Below, in pieces: positions 1 to 8,629 of a DNA stretch of 64,000 nt. The stretch covers positions 62,001-126,000 of the forward strand of contig CAJJBX010000009.1 in NCBI GenBank assembly GCA_905182555.1, in the 5' to 3' direction. Source of the DNA: an uncultured Ilumatobacter sp. (GTDB taxonomy: Bacteria > Actinomycetota > Acidimicrobiia > Acidimicrobiales > Ilumatobacteraceae). The notes beneath the pieces are model-generated. The model ran no database searches. It was not told the DNA's origin and saw only the letters and a list, made by a program, of their open reading frames with translations. Each line of letters starts with the position of its first letter. Position 1 is the first letter of the stretch. Both the position numbers and the translations under genes were made by a program.

Positions 1-1
1 G

Positions 2-127
2 TTTCCGTCCGAAGAGGCATTGATGATCTGGTGGGATTCACCCGAGTACCGCGAACTCGCCAAGGTGCGTCAGGCCGCAGTGACCACACACTCGGTGAGC
101 GTCATCCATTCGCTGCCGCCCCGCTGA
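2..127 (+). CDS. DUF1330-like protein, C-terminal end (partial)
   Basis: The window opens inside a gene. The open frame ends at TGA 125-127 and gives 41 residues including WWDSPEYRELAKVRQAA. An aromatic-rich W-x-S-x-E-Y-x-x-L-x-x-x-R pattern near the C-terminus is typical of DUF1330 (dimeric alpha/beta ferredoxin-like) proteins, whose function is not known. The N-terminal half lies outside the window, so family assignment rests on this tail only. It converges on the SRPBCC gene, whose stop is 3 bases away. Confidence 0.55.
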   Translation, partial: FPSEEALMIWWDSPEYRELAKVRQAAVTTHSVSVIHSLPPR

Positions 128-130
128 TTT

Positions 131-631
131 TTAGGCGAATCGCTGCGGATCGGCTTCGAGCAGCTTTGCAAGCTTTTTGACTGCCCGCTTGTTCTGGCGC
201 CCAAAGACTGCGCCGAATACCTTGGCGAAGACACGGCCGATTGGTCCGCTGCCCTCGAAGGCGTAGCTCCATTCCAGTTCGCATGCGCTATCGCCGCGTG
301 GGGTGCATTCGTAGTGTTCAGCGAATGCCTGCATCGGCAGGGTTGTCCGGTCGAAACGGAAAGCCATGCGTTCGCCCTCGTCCCACGTGAGAAAAAACTC
401 CTCGATCGTCACGCCGGTCGTTGTTACCGTGCGCGTCGTGCCGCAGCCGTGAGGCTCTGGGGAGGTCCACTCGACGTCGATGCCAAGCCACTCTTTCCAT
501 GCCGGGCCGTGGGCGAGGCAGTTGAAGAGTGTGGCTGCCGGAACAGCGATTGGCTGGCGAAGCGTGGTCTGGTTTGGTCCAATCGTGGCATAGTCGGCAT
601 CGACGGAGGTGAGTTCGCGCATCTTGGGCAT
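131..631 (-). CDS. SRPBCC family protein (polyketide cyclase/dehydrase-like)
   Basis: This encodes about 166 residues, the usual length of a single START/SRPBCC helix-grip domain that binds a hydrophobic ligand. Near residues 25-45 the pattern VPAATLFNCLAHGPAWKEW fits the first strand and helix of these proteins. The middle alternates beta strands (GTTRTVTTTG, MAFRFDR). The end is a long basic amphipathic helix (NKRAVKKLAKLLEAD) that would close the cavity. I chose the ATG at 631 (MPKMRE) because longer in-frame starts would run into the divergent acyl-CoA dehydrogenase at 729. No ligand or reaction can be read from the sequence. Confidence 0.75.
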   Translation of the reverse strand: MPKMRELTSVDADYATIGPNQTTLRQPIAVPAATLFNCLAHGPAWKEWLGIDVEWTSPEPHGCGTTRTVTTTGVTIEEFFLTWDEGERMAFRFDRTTLPMQAFAEHYECTPRGDSACELEWSYAFEGSGPIGRVFAKVFGAVFGRQNKRAVKKLAKLLEADPQRFA

Positions 632-728
632 TGGGTGATCCTGCCAGCTGAATCTTGTTTGCACCACGGCCCGCGACTTGCTCTGCGACTGGGCCTGAGG
701 TGGTGGCAGCACGCGAGGATGGACTCCC

Positions 729-1979
729 ATGAACATCGCCCTGACGATTACCGAGGCTGATATCCGTCGTGAGGTGCTCGACTGGTTCCACTCGGAGTGG
801 GATCCGAAGATGCCGCTGCTCGAGTGGCGCGACCGCTTCGTGACGTCCGGCTGGGCCGTGCCGTCGTGGAGCGCCGACTGGTTCGGCCGTGGGCTGCCAG
901 CGTGGACCGACCGCGTCGCCCATCAGGCGATTCGCCAGGCCGGGGGAGTGGCTGTACCGCTCGGCGGCGGCTTCGGGCTTGCCGCACCCACGATGTACGA
1001 CCACGCGTCGGACGCTCTCAAGGCCAAGTATCTCCGCAAGACACTCACCGGTGAGCTCACCTGGTGTCAACTATTCAGCGAGCCGGGAGCGGGTTCAGAT
1101 CTCGCAGGCTTGCAAGCGACGGCGAAGCGCGACGGCGATGAATGGGTTGTCAACGGACAGAAGGTTTGGAACACCTCTGCCGACCACGCTGACATGGCGA
1201 TTCTCGTCGCGCGCACCGACTGGAATGTTCCCAAGCACCCTGGGATCACCTACTTTCTGCTCGACATGCGCCAAGCGGGTGTTGAGGCCCGACCAATCCA
1301 TCAGATGAATCACCGTGCGTCGTTCAACGAGGTCTTTTTGAGCAATGCCCGCGTGCCCCATGAGAACGTGGTGGGCAGCGTCGGGGGCGGCTGGAGGGTC
1401 GCCCGCGGCACGCTTACCCATGAGCGGTCGTTCTCGACGCAACGCAATCTCTCCTTCGATCGATCGGCGACCGGCCGCTGCATCGACGAAGCCAAAGCCG
1501 AGGCAGCCGAGTACTTCAAGACCTACGAGTGGTACCCGCAGCGGATGGGTCGTGTGGACCTCGTTGTCGAACGAGCTCGCACCGCCGGTCTGGCAGATCA
1601 CCCGGTGCTGCGCAATGAGATTGCGAAGCTCGTCAGCTTCCAGCGCGTCTCAGAATGGACTGCCGGTCGTGCCAAGGCAGCACAAGCTCTTGGCCGAGCG
1701 CCTGGCTCCGAGGGGTCAATCGGCAAGCTCGCACTCTCGGAGGTCGCACGCATGTCCAACCATGTGCACTCGATGATTGCCGGAGCCAATGCGATGCTGC
1801 GCACGAACGATGATCTGATCCACGAAACAGTCGCCGAGGTGTTGGTGTCAACACCCGCACAGTCGATTGCAGGTGGCACCGACGAGATCCAGCGCAACAT
1901 CATTGGCGAGAACGTTCTCGGCCTGCCGAAAGAGCCGCAGCCCGACAAGGGCCAGCCGTTCGGCACCGTCGGACGATGA
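729..1979 (+). CDS. acyl-CoA dehydrogenase
   Basis: This is a 416-residue flavoprotein of the acyl-CoA dehydrogenase family, which introduces the alpha-beta double bond in acyl-CoA thioesters and passes electrons to ETF. The FAD/substrate-binding middle domain is clear (WCQLFSEPGAGSDLAGLQ followed by VNGQKVWNTSADHAD). The C-terminal helical domain ends with the family motif GGTDEIQRNIIGENVLGLP. The N-terminal segment before residue 80 is short and atypical (MNIALTITEADIRREVLDWF). The gene lies 45 bases upstream of an enoyl-CoA hydratase on the same strand, so the two probably act in succession on an acyl-CoA. The natural substrate is unknown. Confidence 0.9.
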   Translation: MNIALTITEADIRREVLDWFHSEWDPKMPLLEWRDRFVTSGWAVPSWSADWFGRGLPAWTDRVAHQAIRQAGGVAVPLGGGFGLAAPTMYDHASDALKAKYLRKTLTGELTWCQLFSEPGAGSDLAGLQATAKRDGDEWVVNGQKVWNTSADHADMAILVARTDWNVPKHPGITYFLLDMRQAGVEARPIHQMNHRASFNEVFLSNARVPHENVVGSVGGGWRVARGTLTHERSFSTQRNLSFDRSATGRCIDEAKAEAAEYFKTYEWYPQRMGRVDLVVERARTAGLADHPVLRNEIAKLVSFQRVSEWTAGRAKAAQALGRAPGSEGSIGKLALSEVARMSNHVHSMIAGANAMLRTNDDLIHETVAEVLVSTPAQSIAGGTDEIQRNIIGENVLGLPKEPQPDKGQPFGTVGR

Positions 1980-2024
1980 CCAGTTCCCGCACCGCCACTC
2001 CGACCAAATGAGCCAGAGGTACAC

Positions 2025-2821
2025 GTGAGCAACACCGTTTTCGAGAATTCCGCCGTACGCGCAACCGTCGATATCGACAGCGATATCGACGGCGACTATG
2101 TTGCTGTTGTCGAGCTGAGGACTCCACCCAACAACTTCTTCTCGCTCGAACTGATCGGCGGGGTGGCCGATGCGCTCGAAGCGCTCGATACTGACGACCG
2201 TTGTCGATCGATCCTGCTGTGCGCTGACGGCAAACACTTCTGCGCTGGCGCCGACTTCACGGCCGATGCGAGCGGATATACAACCGAAGAGTTGTACGCC
2301 GCAGCGGCGCGGATTGTTGATAACACCAAGCCGGTGGTTGCTGCCATCCAGGGCGCTGCGATCGGCGGAGGCCTTGGCCTCGCATTGACCGCCGACTTTC
2401 GTTTCGCCGCGCCCGAAGCCCGATTCAGCGCAAATTTCGCGCGGCTTGGTTTTCACCACGGATTTGGCTTAAGCGTCACGTTGCCGCGCCTGGTCGGGCC
2501 GCAAGCGGCCGCCGAGCTGCTCTACACGGGGCGTCGAGTCAAGGGGGGACGAAGCCGCAGCGTTGGGGCTGGCCGACCGGGTCGTACCGTTGAACGAACT
2601 CCGAGCGCAGGCACGTTCGTTCGCCGGCGAGATTGCCAAGTCTGCGCCACTTGCAGTCCGTTCGATACGCGCAACGTTGCGCGGCGACCTGGCCGATCAG
2701 GTCAGAGCTGCCACAGCAGCACGAGGCGACTGAGCAAGAGTGGCTTCGCAAGACGGCGGACTTCGCCGAAGGAACCAGAGCGATGGCCGAGCGAAACGAG
2801 CCGACGTTCCGAGGCGCGTGA
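2025..2821 (+). CDS. enoyl-CoA hydratase/isomerase family protein, two frame breaks
   Basis: This is a crotonase-fold protein that hydrates or isomerises enoyl-CoA. It starts at GTG 2025 behind AGAGGT. The oxyanion-hole loop (CADGKHFCAGADFTA) and the second glycine loop (AIQGAAIGGGLGLAL) are intact. After YTGRRVKG, in a GGGGGG run at 2543-2548, the family sequence continues one frame over (DEAAALGLADRVVPLNELRA). Near 2713 it moves a second time to reach the C-terminus ATEQEWLRKTADFAEGTRAM, ending at TGA 2819-2821. Both events look like one extra base each, in an otherwise well conserved gene. It may be a sequencing artefact or a young pseudogene. It likely shares an operon with the upstream acyl-CoA dehydrogenase. 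Confidence 0.8.
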
Positions 2822-2849
2822 AGCGGGCTGGCCGATGCGGGCCCGAGAC

Positions 2850-4781
2850 TCAGGTCAGTTCGCCGGCGAACTGAGCGCCGTGCAGCCGTGAATACGCTCC
2901 ACCCGACTTAAGGAGGTCGCTGTGGCTGCCCTGCTCGACGATGTTGCCGTCTTCCATCACGAGGATCACGTCGGCACCACGGATGGTCGATAGACGGTGC
3001 GCGATCACGAAACTCGTTCGTTGCGCGCGTAGCGCATTCATCGCTTCCTGGATGAGCACTTCGGTACGTGTGTCGACGGAGCTGGTGGCCTCGTCGAGGA
3101 TGAGGATCGAGGGGTTGGCGAGGAACGCTCGGGCGATCGTGATCAGCTGCTTCTCACCGACGCTGATGTTGTCACCCTCGTCGTTGATCACCGTGTCGTA
3201 GCCGTCTGGCAGCGCCCGAACGAACCGGTCAACGTAGGTGATGCGTGCGGCTTCGAGGATCTGTTCCTGCGTTGCGTCGGGATTGCCGTAGGCAAGGTTC
3301 TCGCGGATCGTGCCGCCGAACAACCAGGTGTCCTGGAGAACCATCCCGACTTTTGACCGCAGCTCGCGTCGGGGGTACGACGCGATATCGCGACCGTCGA
3401 GGCTGATCGTGCCGGAATCGAGTTCGTAGAACCGCATGATCAGGTTGACCAGCGTGGTTTTCCCGGCTCCGGTGGGCCCGACGACGGCGATGGTCTGACC
3501 AGGTTCGACGGTGAGGTTGAGATCGCGGATCAGCGACGTGCCCGCCAGATAGGAGAAGTCGACTGAGTCGAACACCATGCGCCCCGCGACTGCAGGCTCG
3601 CCGACGGTTGCTGGCTGTTCGGCGGTCTGCTCGTCGGCATCGAGGAGCTCGAGGACTCGTTCGAGCGAGGCGATGCCCGATTGGAACGTGGTGGCCATCG
3701 ATGCCATGCGCGTCAGCGGTTCGGAGAACTGGCGGGCGTACTGGATCATTGCCTGCATGTCGCCGATACTGATCGCTCCAGCCGAGATGCGCAGGCCGCC
3801 GACCACCGCGATGACCACGTACTGAATGTTGCCCATGAACGTCATCGCCGGCTGAATGAGGCTCGACATGAACTGGGCTGCGTAGCTGGCCTCGTACAGC
3901 CTGTCATTGTCCTCGCGGAAACGTGCGTCTGCTTCGCGGTGGCGGCCAAAGCTCTTGACGATGGCATGCCCGGTGAAGACCTCTTCGGCCTGGGCATTCA
4001 CGGCGCCGGTGTGCTTCCACTGCTCGATAAAGCGAGGCCCGGCCCGGCCGCCGATCTGCTTGATCAACACCAGCGAGAGCGGCACGGTGACGAGTGCAAT
4101 CGCCGCGAGAAGCGGCGAGATGATGAACATCATCACCGTGACGCCGATGAGCGTGAGCAGTGACGTGATGATCGAGCTGACCGTCTGCTGCAAGCTCTGT
4201 GCCAGGTTGTCGATGTCGTTGGTGACCCGGCTCAGCAGGTCGCCGCGGGCCTGGCGGTCGATGTAGCTGAGGGGAAGTTTGTTGATCTTGGTCTCGACCG
4301 ATTCGCGCAGCCGGTACATCGATCGCTGTACAACGCCGGCGAGCATGAATGACTGCCCGTAGGACAGCGCCCAAGAGATTGCGTAGAGCCCGGCAATGAA
4401 CCACAGCTTGGAGTGGAGTGCTCCGAAGTCGATCCCGTTGCCGGTCTCGGCGAGTCGCTCGCGGACACCTTCAACAATGATGTCGGTCGCCTGGCCGAGC
4501 AGGCGTGGGCCGACGACGATCAGCCCGACACTGCCGATCGTGAGGAACAAGATCAGCCAGAGCCGAGGCCGTTCGGTCCCCAGGATCTCACCGAGCCGCT
4601 TCAGAGTGGGGCCGAAGTTCGAGCTCTTCTCGGCGGGCATTCCCGGCGCGCCGCCGGGCCCGAAGCTGTTTCGGCGTGCCTCGGTACCGGTTGTGGTGAT
4701 TGCTTCGCGGTCTTCGTCGGACAGGGCGTCGTTTGGTGCATTGTTCGGCGCGTCGTTCGAGGGAGTGGTGTCGTCACTCAT
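2850..4781 (-). CDS. ABC exporter half-transporter (permease-ATPase fusion), consensus ATPase site
   Basis: This 643-residue type IV ABC half-transporter has about six transmembrane segments (roughly residues 65-350) followed by an ATPase domain with Walker A GPTGAGKTT, a Q-loop (GMVLQDTW) and Walker B ILILDEATSSVD with the catalytic Glu. The signature motif is non-consensus (NISVGEKQ). The N-terminus is a long soluble Asn/Asp/Pro-rich stretch. Start ATG 4779-4781 sits behind GGGAGGAG and overlaps the stop of the preceding half-transporter (ATGA), so the two are translationally coupled and presumably form a heterodimer. The exported substrate (drug, lipid or peptide) cannot be inferred. Confidence 0.9.
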   Translation of the reverse strand: MSDDTTPSNDAPNNAPNDALSDEDREAITTTGTEARRNSFGPGGAPGMPAEKSSNFGPTLKRLGEILGTERPRLWLILFLTIGSVGLIVVGPRLLGQATDIIVEGVRERLAETGNGIDFGALHSKLWFIAGLYAISWALSYGQSFMLAGVVQRSMYRLRESVETKINKLPLSYIDRQARGDLLSRVTNDIDNLAQSLQQTVSSIITSLLTLIGVTVMMFIISPLLAAIALVTVPLSLVLIKQIGGRAGPRFIEQWKHTGAVNAQAEEVFTGHAIVKSFGRHREADARFREDNDRLYEASYAAQFMSSLIQPAMTFMGNIQYVVIAVVGGLRISAGAISIGDMQAMIQYARQFSEPLTRMASMATTFQSGIASLERVLELLDADEQTAEQPATVGEPAVAGRMVFDSVDFSYLAGTSLIRDLNLTVEPGQTIAVVGPTGAGKTTLVNLIMRFYELDSGTISLDGRDIASYPRRELRSKVGMVLQDTWLFGGTIRENLAYGNPDATQEQILEAARITYVDRFVRALPDGYDTVINDEGDNISVGEKQLITIARAFLANPSILILDEATSSVDTRTEVLIQEAMNALRAQRTSFVIAHRLSTIRGADVILVMEDGNIVEQGSHSDLLKSGGAYSRLHGAQFAGELT

Positions 4782-6513
4782 GCGATCTCCTCCCGGTCGA
4801 ACTGCGAATCGACGATCTCCGCGTACGTGGGACATATCTCAAGAAGCTGCACGTGTCTGCCGCGGCCGACGACCCTGCCGGCTTCAAGGACGATGATCTG
4901 ATCGGCATCGGCGATAGTCGAGACTCGTTGGGCAACGATCAGTAACCCCGCCTCGGCAACGAGTGGTTTCAACGCAAGCCGGAGCCGAGCATCGGTGGCG
5001 AGGTCGAGCGCAGAGAACGAGTCATCGAATACGTAGACGTCGGGCCGGGCAACGAGCGCTCGTGCAATGGAGAGGCGCTGACGCTGGCCTCCAGACACGT
5101 TGGTGCCGCCCTGGGTGATCCTGCTGTCGAGCCCGTCGGGCATCGATTGCACGAAGCCCGAGGCCTGTGCGACTTCGAGAGCTGCCCACAGTTCGTCATC
5201 GGTGGCCTCGGGTCGACCGAATCGGAGATTCGATGCGACTGTGCCACTGAACAGGAAGGCCTTCTGCGGGATATAGCCGATCGATCCAGCGAGCAGGTCG
5301 GAGTCGAGTAAACGGACGTCGACGCCGTTGATCGCCACCGTGCCGGATGTGGCATCGGACAGCCGCGGGACCAGTTCAACGAGCGTGGATTTTCCGGATC
5401 CGGTACTTCCAATGATGGCGGTGGTGCGCCCCGGAGTGATCTTGAACGAGAGATCGCACAACACCGGTGACTCGGCGCCTGGGTAGGTGAACGAGACGTC
5501 GGTGAACTCGACGGTACCGCGTTCAGGCATTTCGGTGATCGGTGATTCTGGCGGCACCACGGATGAATTGGTGTCGAGGACCTCGACGATGCCTGGCTGC
5601 GGCAGGCGGCACGAGGAAGCATCGACACCATGAACGTGAGCATCACCACGGCGACGAGGACCTGAACGAGGTAGCTGAGATACGCGACCACCGAGCCGAG
5701 CTCCATGTCGCCGGCATTGATGCGGTCAGCGCCCAACCAGAGCACGGCCACGCTCGACACACTGATGAAGAACGTGACGGTCGGGAACATCAGCGACATC
5801 AAGCGGCCAGCGCGCAACGAGGTGGCGGTCAGCTCGTTGTTGGCCTGAGCAAAACGCTGCACCTCTTCGGGCTCGCGAACGAAGGCTCGCACGACGCGGA
5901 TGCCGGTGATCTGCTCGCGGAGCACAGCATTGATCCGGTCGATTCGTAATTGCATCTGCTGGAACGTTGGCACCATCTGCGAAATGATCACGGCCAATAC
6001 GCCGATCAGAATCGGGATTGCTACCAGCATGATTACTGAGAGGCCAACGTCTTCGCGGATCGCGAATACGATGCCGAAGACCATTGTGATCGGGGCGGCG
6101 ATCATCATGGTGCATGTCAGGACAACAAGCATTTGGACCTGCTGTACATCGTTCGTGACGCGAGTGATCAGTGATGGCGCACCAAACTTGCCAACCTCGC
6201 GTGCCGAGTAGCTGGTGACCTGATGGAAAATGTCGCGGCGGAGGTCGCGACCGAAGCTCATTGCGGCCTGTGCGCCAAAGCGCACTGCACCGACCGCAAA
6301 GACGATCTGGATGAAGCTGAACACCAGCATGACGCCGCCGGTTCGCCAGATGTAACCGTCGTCTCCGCGCAAGACACCCTTGTCAATGATGTCGGCATTG
6401 AGTGACGGCAGCGTCAGCGCAGCCGTGGTCTGGATGGCCTGCAGCACCACGACGATTGTGAGCAGTCGTCGGTACGGCCCCAGATGGGTTCGCAAAAGTC
6501 GTCGCAGACTCAC
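4778..6513 (-). CDS. ABC exporter half-transporter partner, degenerate ATPase site, one frame break
   Basis: This is the second half of the heterodimeric exporter. The membrane domain (LRRLLRTHLGPYRRLL onward) runs from 6513 to about 5600. The frame then changes near 5590-5615 just after MVSMLPRAA, and the ATPase domain continues (EVLDTNSSVVPPESP, Walker A GSTGSGKST, signature NVSGGQRQR). Walker B reads VYVFDDSFSALD, so the catalytic Glu is Asp. This is the degenerate partner to the canonical site of the downstream gene. GTG 6513 is chosen because homologues start near this basic segment, and longer in-frame reading gives nonsense. The break may be an indel error. Confidence 0.82.
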
Positions 6514-6625
6514 AGCTGCGCGCCCTGATTGACGTCGGGAATCGCGACCGCCGGAGACATATCCATAGACGTAGGTAAGCACCTTCGGTCGAGAGTTCCC
6601 GAGGTGCTCTGTCAGAAATGTTGAG

Positions 6626-6656
6626 TTGATCACGCTGTTTCGGAGCTGGCTATGAT
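6626..6656 (+). promoter_or_regulatory. possible promoter for the phosphatase-family gene
   Basis: TTGATC at 6626-6631 is followed 19 bases later by TATGAT at 6651-6656, within the 6514-6709 divergent gap between the ABC exporter and the phosphatase-family gene. The spacing is longer than ideal, so this is only a candidate. Confidence 0.3.
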
Positions 6657-6709
6657 TTCCCCGTCGGCCTATTCGGGCCGCGCGATGAAAATCGTTGTGG
6701 GGTACAGCA

Positions 6710-6772
6710 ATGACCGAAGGTCGCAAAATCTGGGTACCGCCTCCCGACCGTTCGTTTGCCGGCCCGCAGTGA
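6710..6772 (+). CDS. 20-residue leader ORF or displaced N-terminus
   Basis: ATG 6710 opens a 20-codon frame (MTEGRKIWVPPPDRSFAGPQ) whose TGA stop overlaps the GTG proposed for the next gene (GTGA at 6769-6772). A purine-rich TGTGGGGT lies upstream. It could be a short upstream ORF that couples translation, or the true N-terminus of the next gene displaced by one missing base. Neither can be decided from one sequence. Confidence 0.2.
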   Translation: MTEGRKIWVPPPDRSFAGPQ

Positions 6773-7707
6773 GTGCGTCGATTCGCCTCGTCAGCTACAA
6801 CATCCAGTACTCGCGCGGGAAAGATGGCGAGTACGACCTCGAGCGCATTGCCGACACGGTGCGTGGCGCCGACATCATTGGGCTGCAAGAGGTCACGCGG
6901 TACCTCCGACCGAACACCGAGCAAGACCAGCCGGCCGAACTTGCGGCGCTGCTCGACGACTATTACTGGGTGTACGGGCCGCCTGCTGATGTCGATGCGT
7001 CGATCCGCAACAGCGACGGAACCATCATCAATCGTCGGGCTCAGTTCGGCAACATGTTGCTCAGCCGGTGGCCGATTACGTCGATGCGTATCGAACTGTT
7101 CCCGCGGCTGCGCACTTTCGACACCGTTGCACTGCAGCGTGGCGCGCTCGAAGCTGTGATCGAACACCCGGACGGGCCAATCCGCGTCTACGTCGTGCAT
7201 CTCGATCACCTACTGGAACGCCACCGTGTAGCCGAGATCGAACACCTGCTGGCGTTCGCTTCGGACGCGGCTCGGCACGGCGCTGCCGCAACAGGGCGAT
7301 CACGATTGCTCGGAATGTCAAGTGAGGTACCCAACGACTACGTCGTGATGGGTGACTGCAACATGCTCCCCGAGTCGCCGGCGTACTTCGCGATGACCGG
7401 CGAGCCCGACTACTACTACGGGCCAATCATGACGTCTGACCGGATGGTCGACACCTGGCGGCTGACTGGGCGCGACATCACCAACGGGGTCACCTGGTGG
7501 GACGAGCAGACCGAGTTCACCGAGGGGACCCGGCTCGATTACGTGTTCGTCACCCCTGGCCTGGCGGAGCGGGTCGTCGCTGCTGGCATCGACGAGGAGG
7601 CCCCGGGCTCAGATCATCAACCGGTGTGGATCGATCTTGCTGTCGGCGGCGATGGCGAAAGGCCAGCTCAGCGCCAACCGCTGGACGATCCGAATCGGCC
7701 TGGCTGA
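6769..7707 (+). CDS. endonuclease/exonuclease/phosphatase family protein
   Basis: This 312-residue protein belongs to the metal-dependent EEP (DNase I-like) fold. The usual landmarks appear in order: RLVSYNIQY (first Asn), GLQEV (metal-binding Glu), the strand with NMLLSRWPI, VVHLDHLLERHR, VMGDCNMLPES (catalytic Asp-x-Asn) and GSDHQPVWIDL (terminal Asp-His). EEP enzymes act on phosphodiesters or phosphomonoesters of nucleic acids, inositol lipids or sphingomyelin, and the substrate here is open. GTG 6769 starts exactly at the first conserved strand; the open frame upstream of it is not family-like. No signal peptide is evident. Confidence 0.82.
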   Translation: MSASIRLVSYNIQYSRGKDGEYDLERIADTVRGADIIGLQEVTRYLRPNTEQDQPAELAALLDDYYWVYGPPADVDASIRNSDGTIINRRAQFGNMLLSRWPITSMRIELFPRLRTFDTVALQRGALEAVIEHPDGPIRVYVVHLDHLLERHRVAEIEHLLAFASDAARHGAAATGRSRLLGMSSEVPNDYVVMGDCNMLPESPAYFAMTGEPDYYYGPIMTSDRMVDTWRLTGRDITNGVTWWDEQTEFTEGTRLDYVFVTPGLAERVVAAGIDEEAPGSDHQPVWIDLAVGGDGERPAQRQPLDDPNRPG

Positions 7708-7966
7708 CCCCATGGAGGCTTCAACAGCGGTCCACGACGTCATCGTTCCTACGACTGGTTGGGCGAATGCCGAAGTTGACGGACTCGATCGGCCCGCAGC
7801 AGCGTCAAATGATGTCACGCTCACCGGCTTCATCTTCGTGCGTGATCTCGATGTTCACGAGCATCCGTTGGGGACAACCACCGTCAAGGTGAAGTCCAAC
7901 CGCTTGCTGTTGGAGCCGCAAATCAATGGTGTCAAAGCAACGCTCCTCGGCGACGCGCGGGCGTGA
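7652..7966 (+). CDS. hypothetical protein, about 104 residues
   Basis: I do not recognise the family. The reading frame overlaps the 3' end of the phosphatase-family gene by about 56 bases if ATG 7652 is used; ATG 7712 would avoid the overlap. The sequence alternates predicted strands (TLTGFIFVRDLDVHEH, TTTVKVKSNRLLLEPQ) without membrane segments or cysteines, so it is probably a small all-beta soluble protein. No good ribosome site distinguishes the two starts. Confidence 0.45.
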   Translation: MAKGQLSANRWTIRIGLADPMEASTAVHDVIVPTTGWANAEVDGLDRPAAASNDVTLTGFIFVRDLDVHEHPLGTTTVKVKSNRLLLEPQINGVKATLLGDARA

Positions 7967-8022
7967 GGGCTCGCCAACTTTCGAACGAACTACATTGACT
8001 GACAACTAGGACTTGCAAAAAG

Positions 8023-8040
8023 TGTTAGGCATGCCTAACA
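8023..8040. promoter_or_regulatory. perfect 18-bp palindrome, DtxR-like operator candidate
   Basis: TGTTAGGCATGCCTAACA is an uninterrupted palindrome ending 7 bases before the ATG of the next gene. Its arms carry the TTAGG/CCTAA ends typical of boxes bound by DtxR/IdeR/MntR metalloregulators. A TTGACT at 7995-8000 could be a -35 element, placing the palindrome over the -10 region or transcription start, where a repressor would act. Confidence 0.55.
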
Positions 8041-8047
8041 TTCCCGT

Positions 8048-8569
8048 ATGACATCACTTGAACGTCTCCGCCTTGCAACAGCTCTCTGTCATGCAGTCGA
8101 TGGCGCCGAGCTGATATTGACGGCGGATGGTGGTGAGCGGATCATCGTCAGTCGCCATCCTGCTGGCGACATTGATCCGTGCTCGCTGCGCAGCGTTGTT
8201 GTAGCAAGTGCTTGCCCGCAACATCCAGATTTTTCCCATCGAATCAACGAAATTGCGATCGGCGGAGTGCTGATTGATTGCGGTGGGGGCGTGTACTCGA
8301 GGGTTGTTCGTGGCGCTGAACAGCGGTGGATTGCCAGTTTTCTTCACGTTGATCGGGTGGCGGCAATGCTGGAAGAAGTCGCTCCCGGTGACGCTCTGGA
8401 TGCGAGTCTGAAGCCCGACGGCGACCTGGGCGTGACGCTGCTTGCGATCACGTCGATTGGTGAAGACTCTCAGTACGTACTTGACGCTGCTGCACAGAGC
8501 GCTGCGGCAGCTTGCTTCGTCGAAGAGCTCTGTGACTCGATGGCGGGGGTCGGCCCTACCAGGGGCTGA
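8048..8569 (+). CDS. hypothetical protein behind a palindromic operator
   Basis: This encodes 173 residues with no recognisable family. It begins with a helix (MTSLERLRLATALCHAVDG), then strands (AELILTADGGERIIVS), a Cys-containing loop (ASACPQHPDF), IGGVLIDCGGGVYSRVV and a C-terminal helix rich in Ala (AAQSAAAACFVEELC). Five cysteines are spread over the protein. The overall look is of a small soluble sensor-like or PAS/GAF-sized domain, but no motif proves that. The gene is probably controlled by the adjacent palindrome, which would make it metal- or redox-responsive. Confidence 0.6.
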   Translation: MTSLERLRLATALCHAVDGAELILTADGGERIIVSRHPAGDIDPCSLRSVVVASACPQHPDFSHRINEIAIGGVLIDCGGGVYSRVVRGAEQRWIASFLHVDRVAAMLEEVAPGDALDASLKPDGDLGVTLLAITSIGEDSQYVLDAAAQSAAAACFVEELCDSMAGVGPTRG

Positions 8570-8629
8570 CGTTTCAGGTAACCCCGAGTACGACGCAGCA
8601 TTCGCTCTGGGTTCCCGTCAAACTAGGTA

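Noticed and set aside
318-1070. 250-codon minus-strand ORF overlapping the first acyl-CoA dehydrogenase
   Set aside because: Shadow of the dehydrogenase and SRPBCC genes in another frame, Arg/Ala-rich without motifs.
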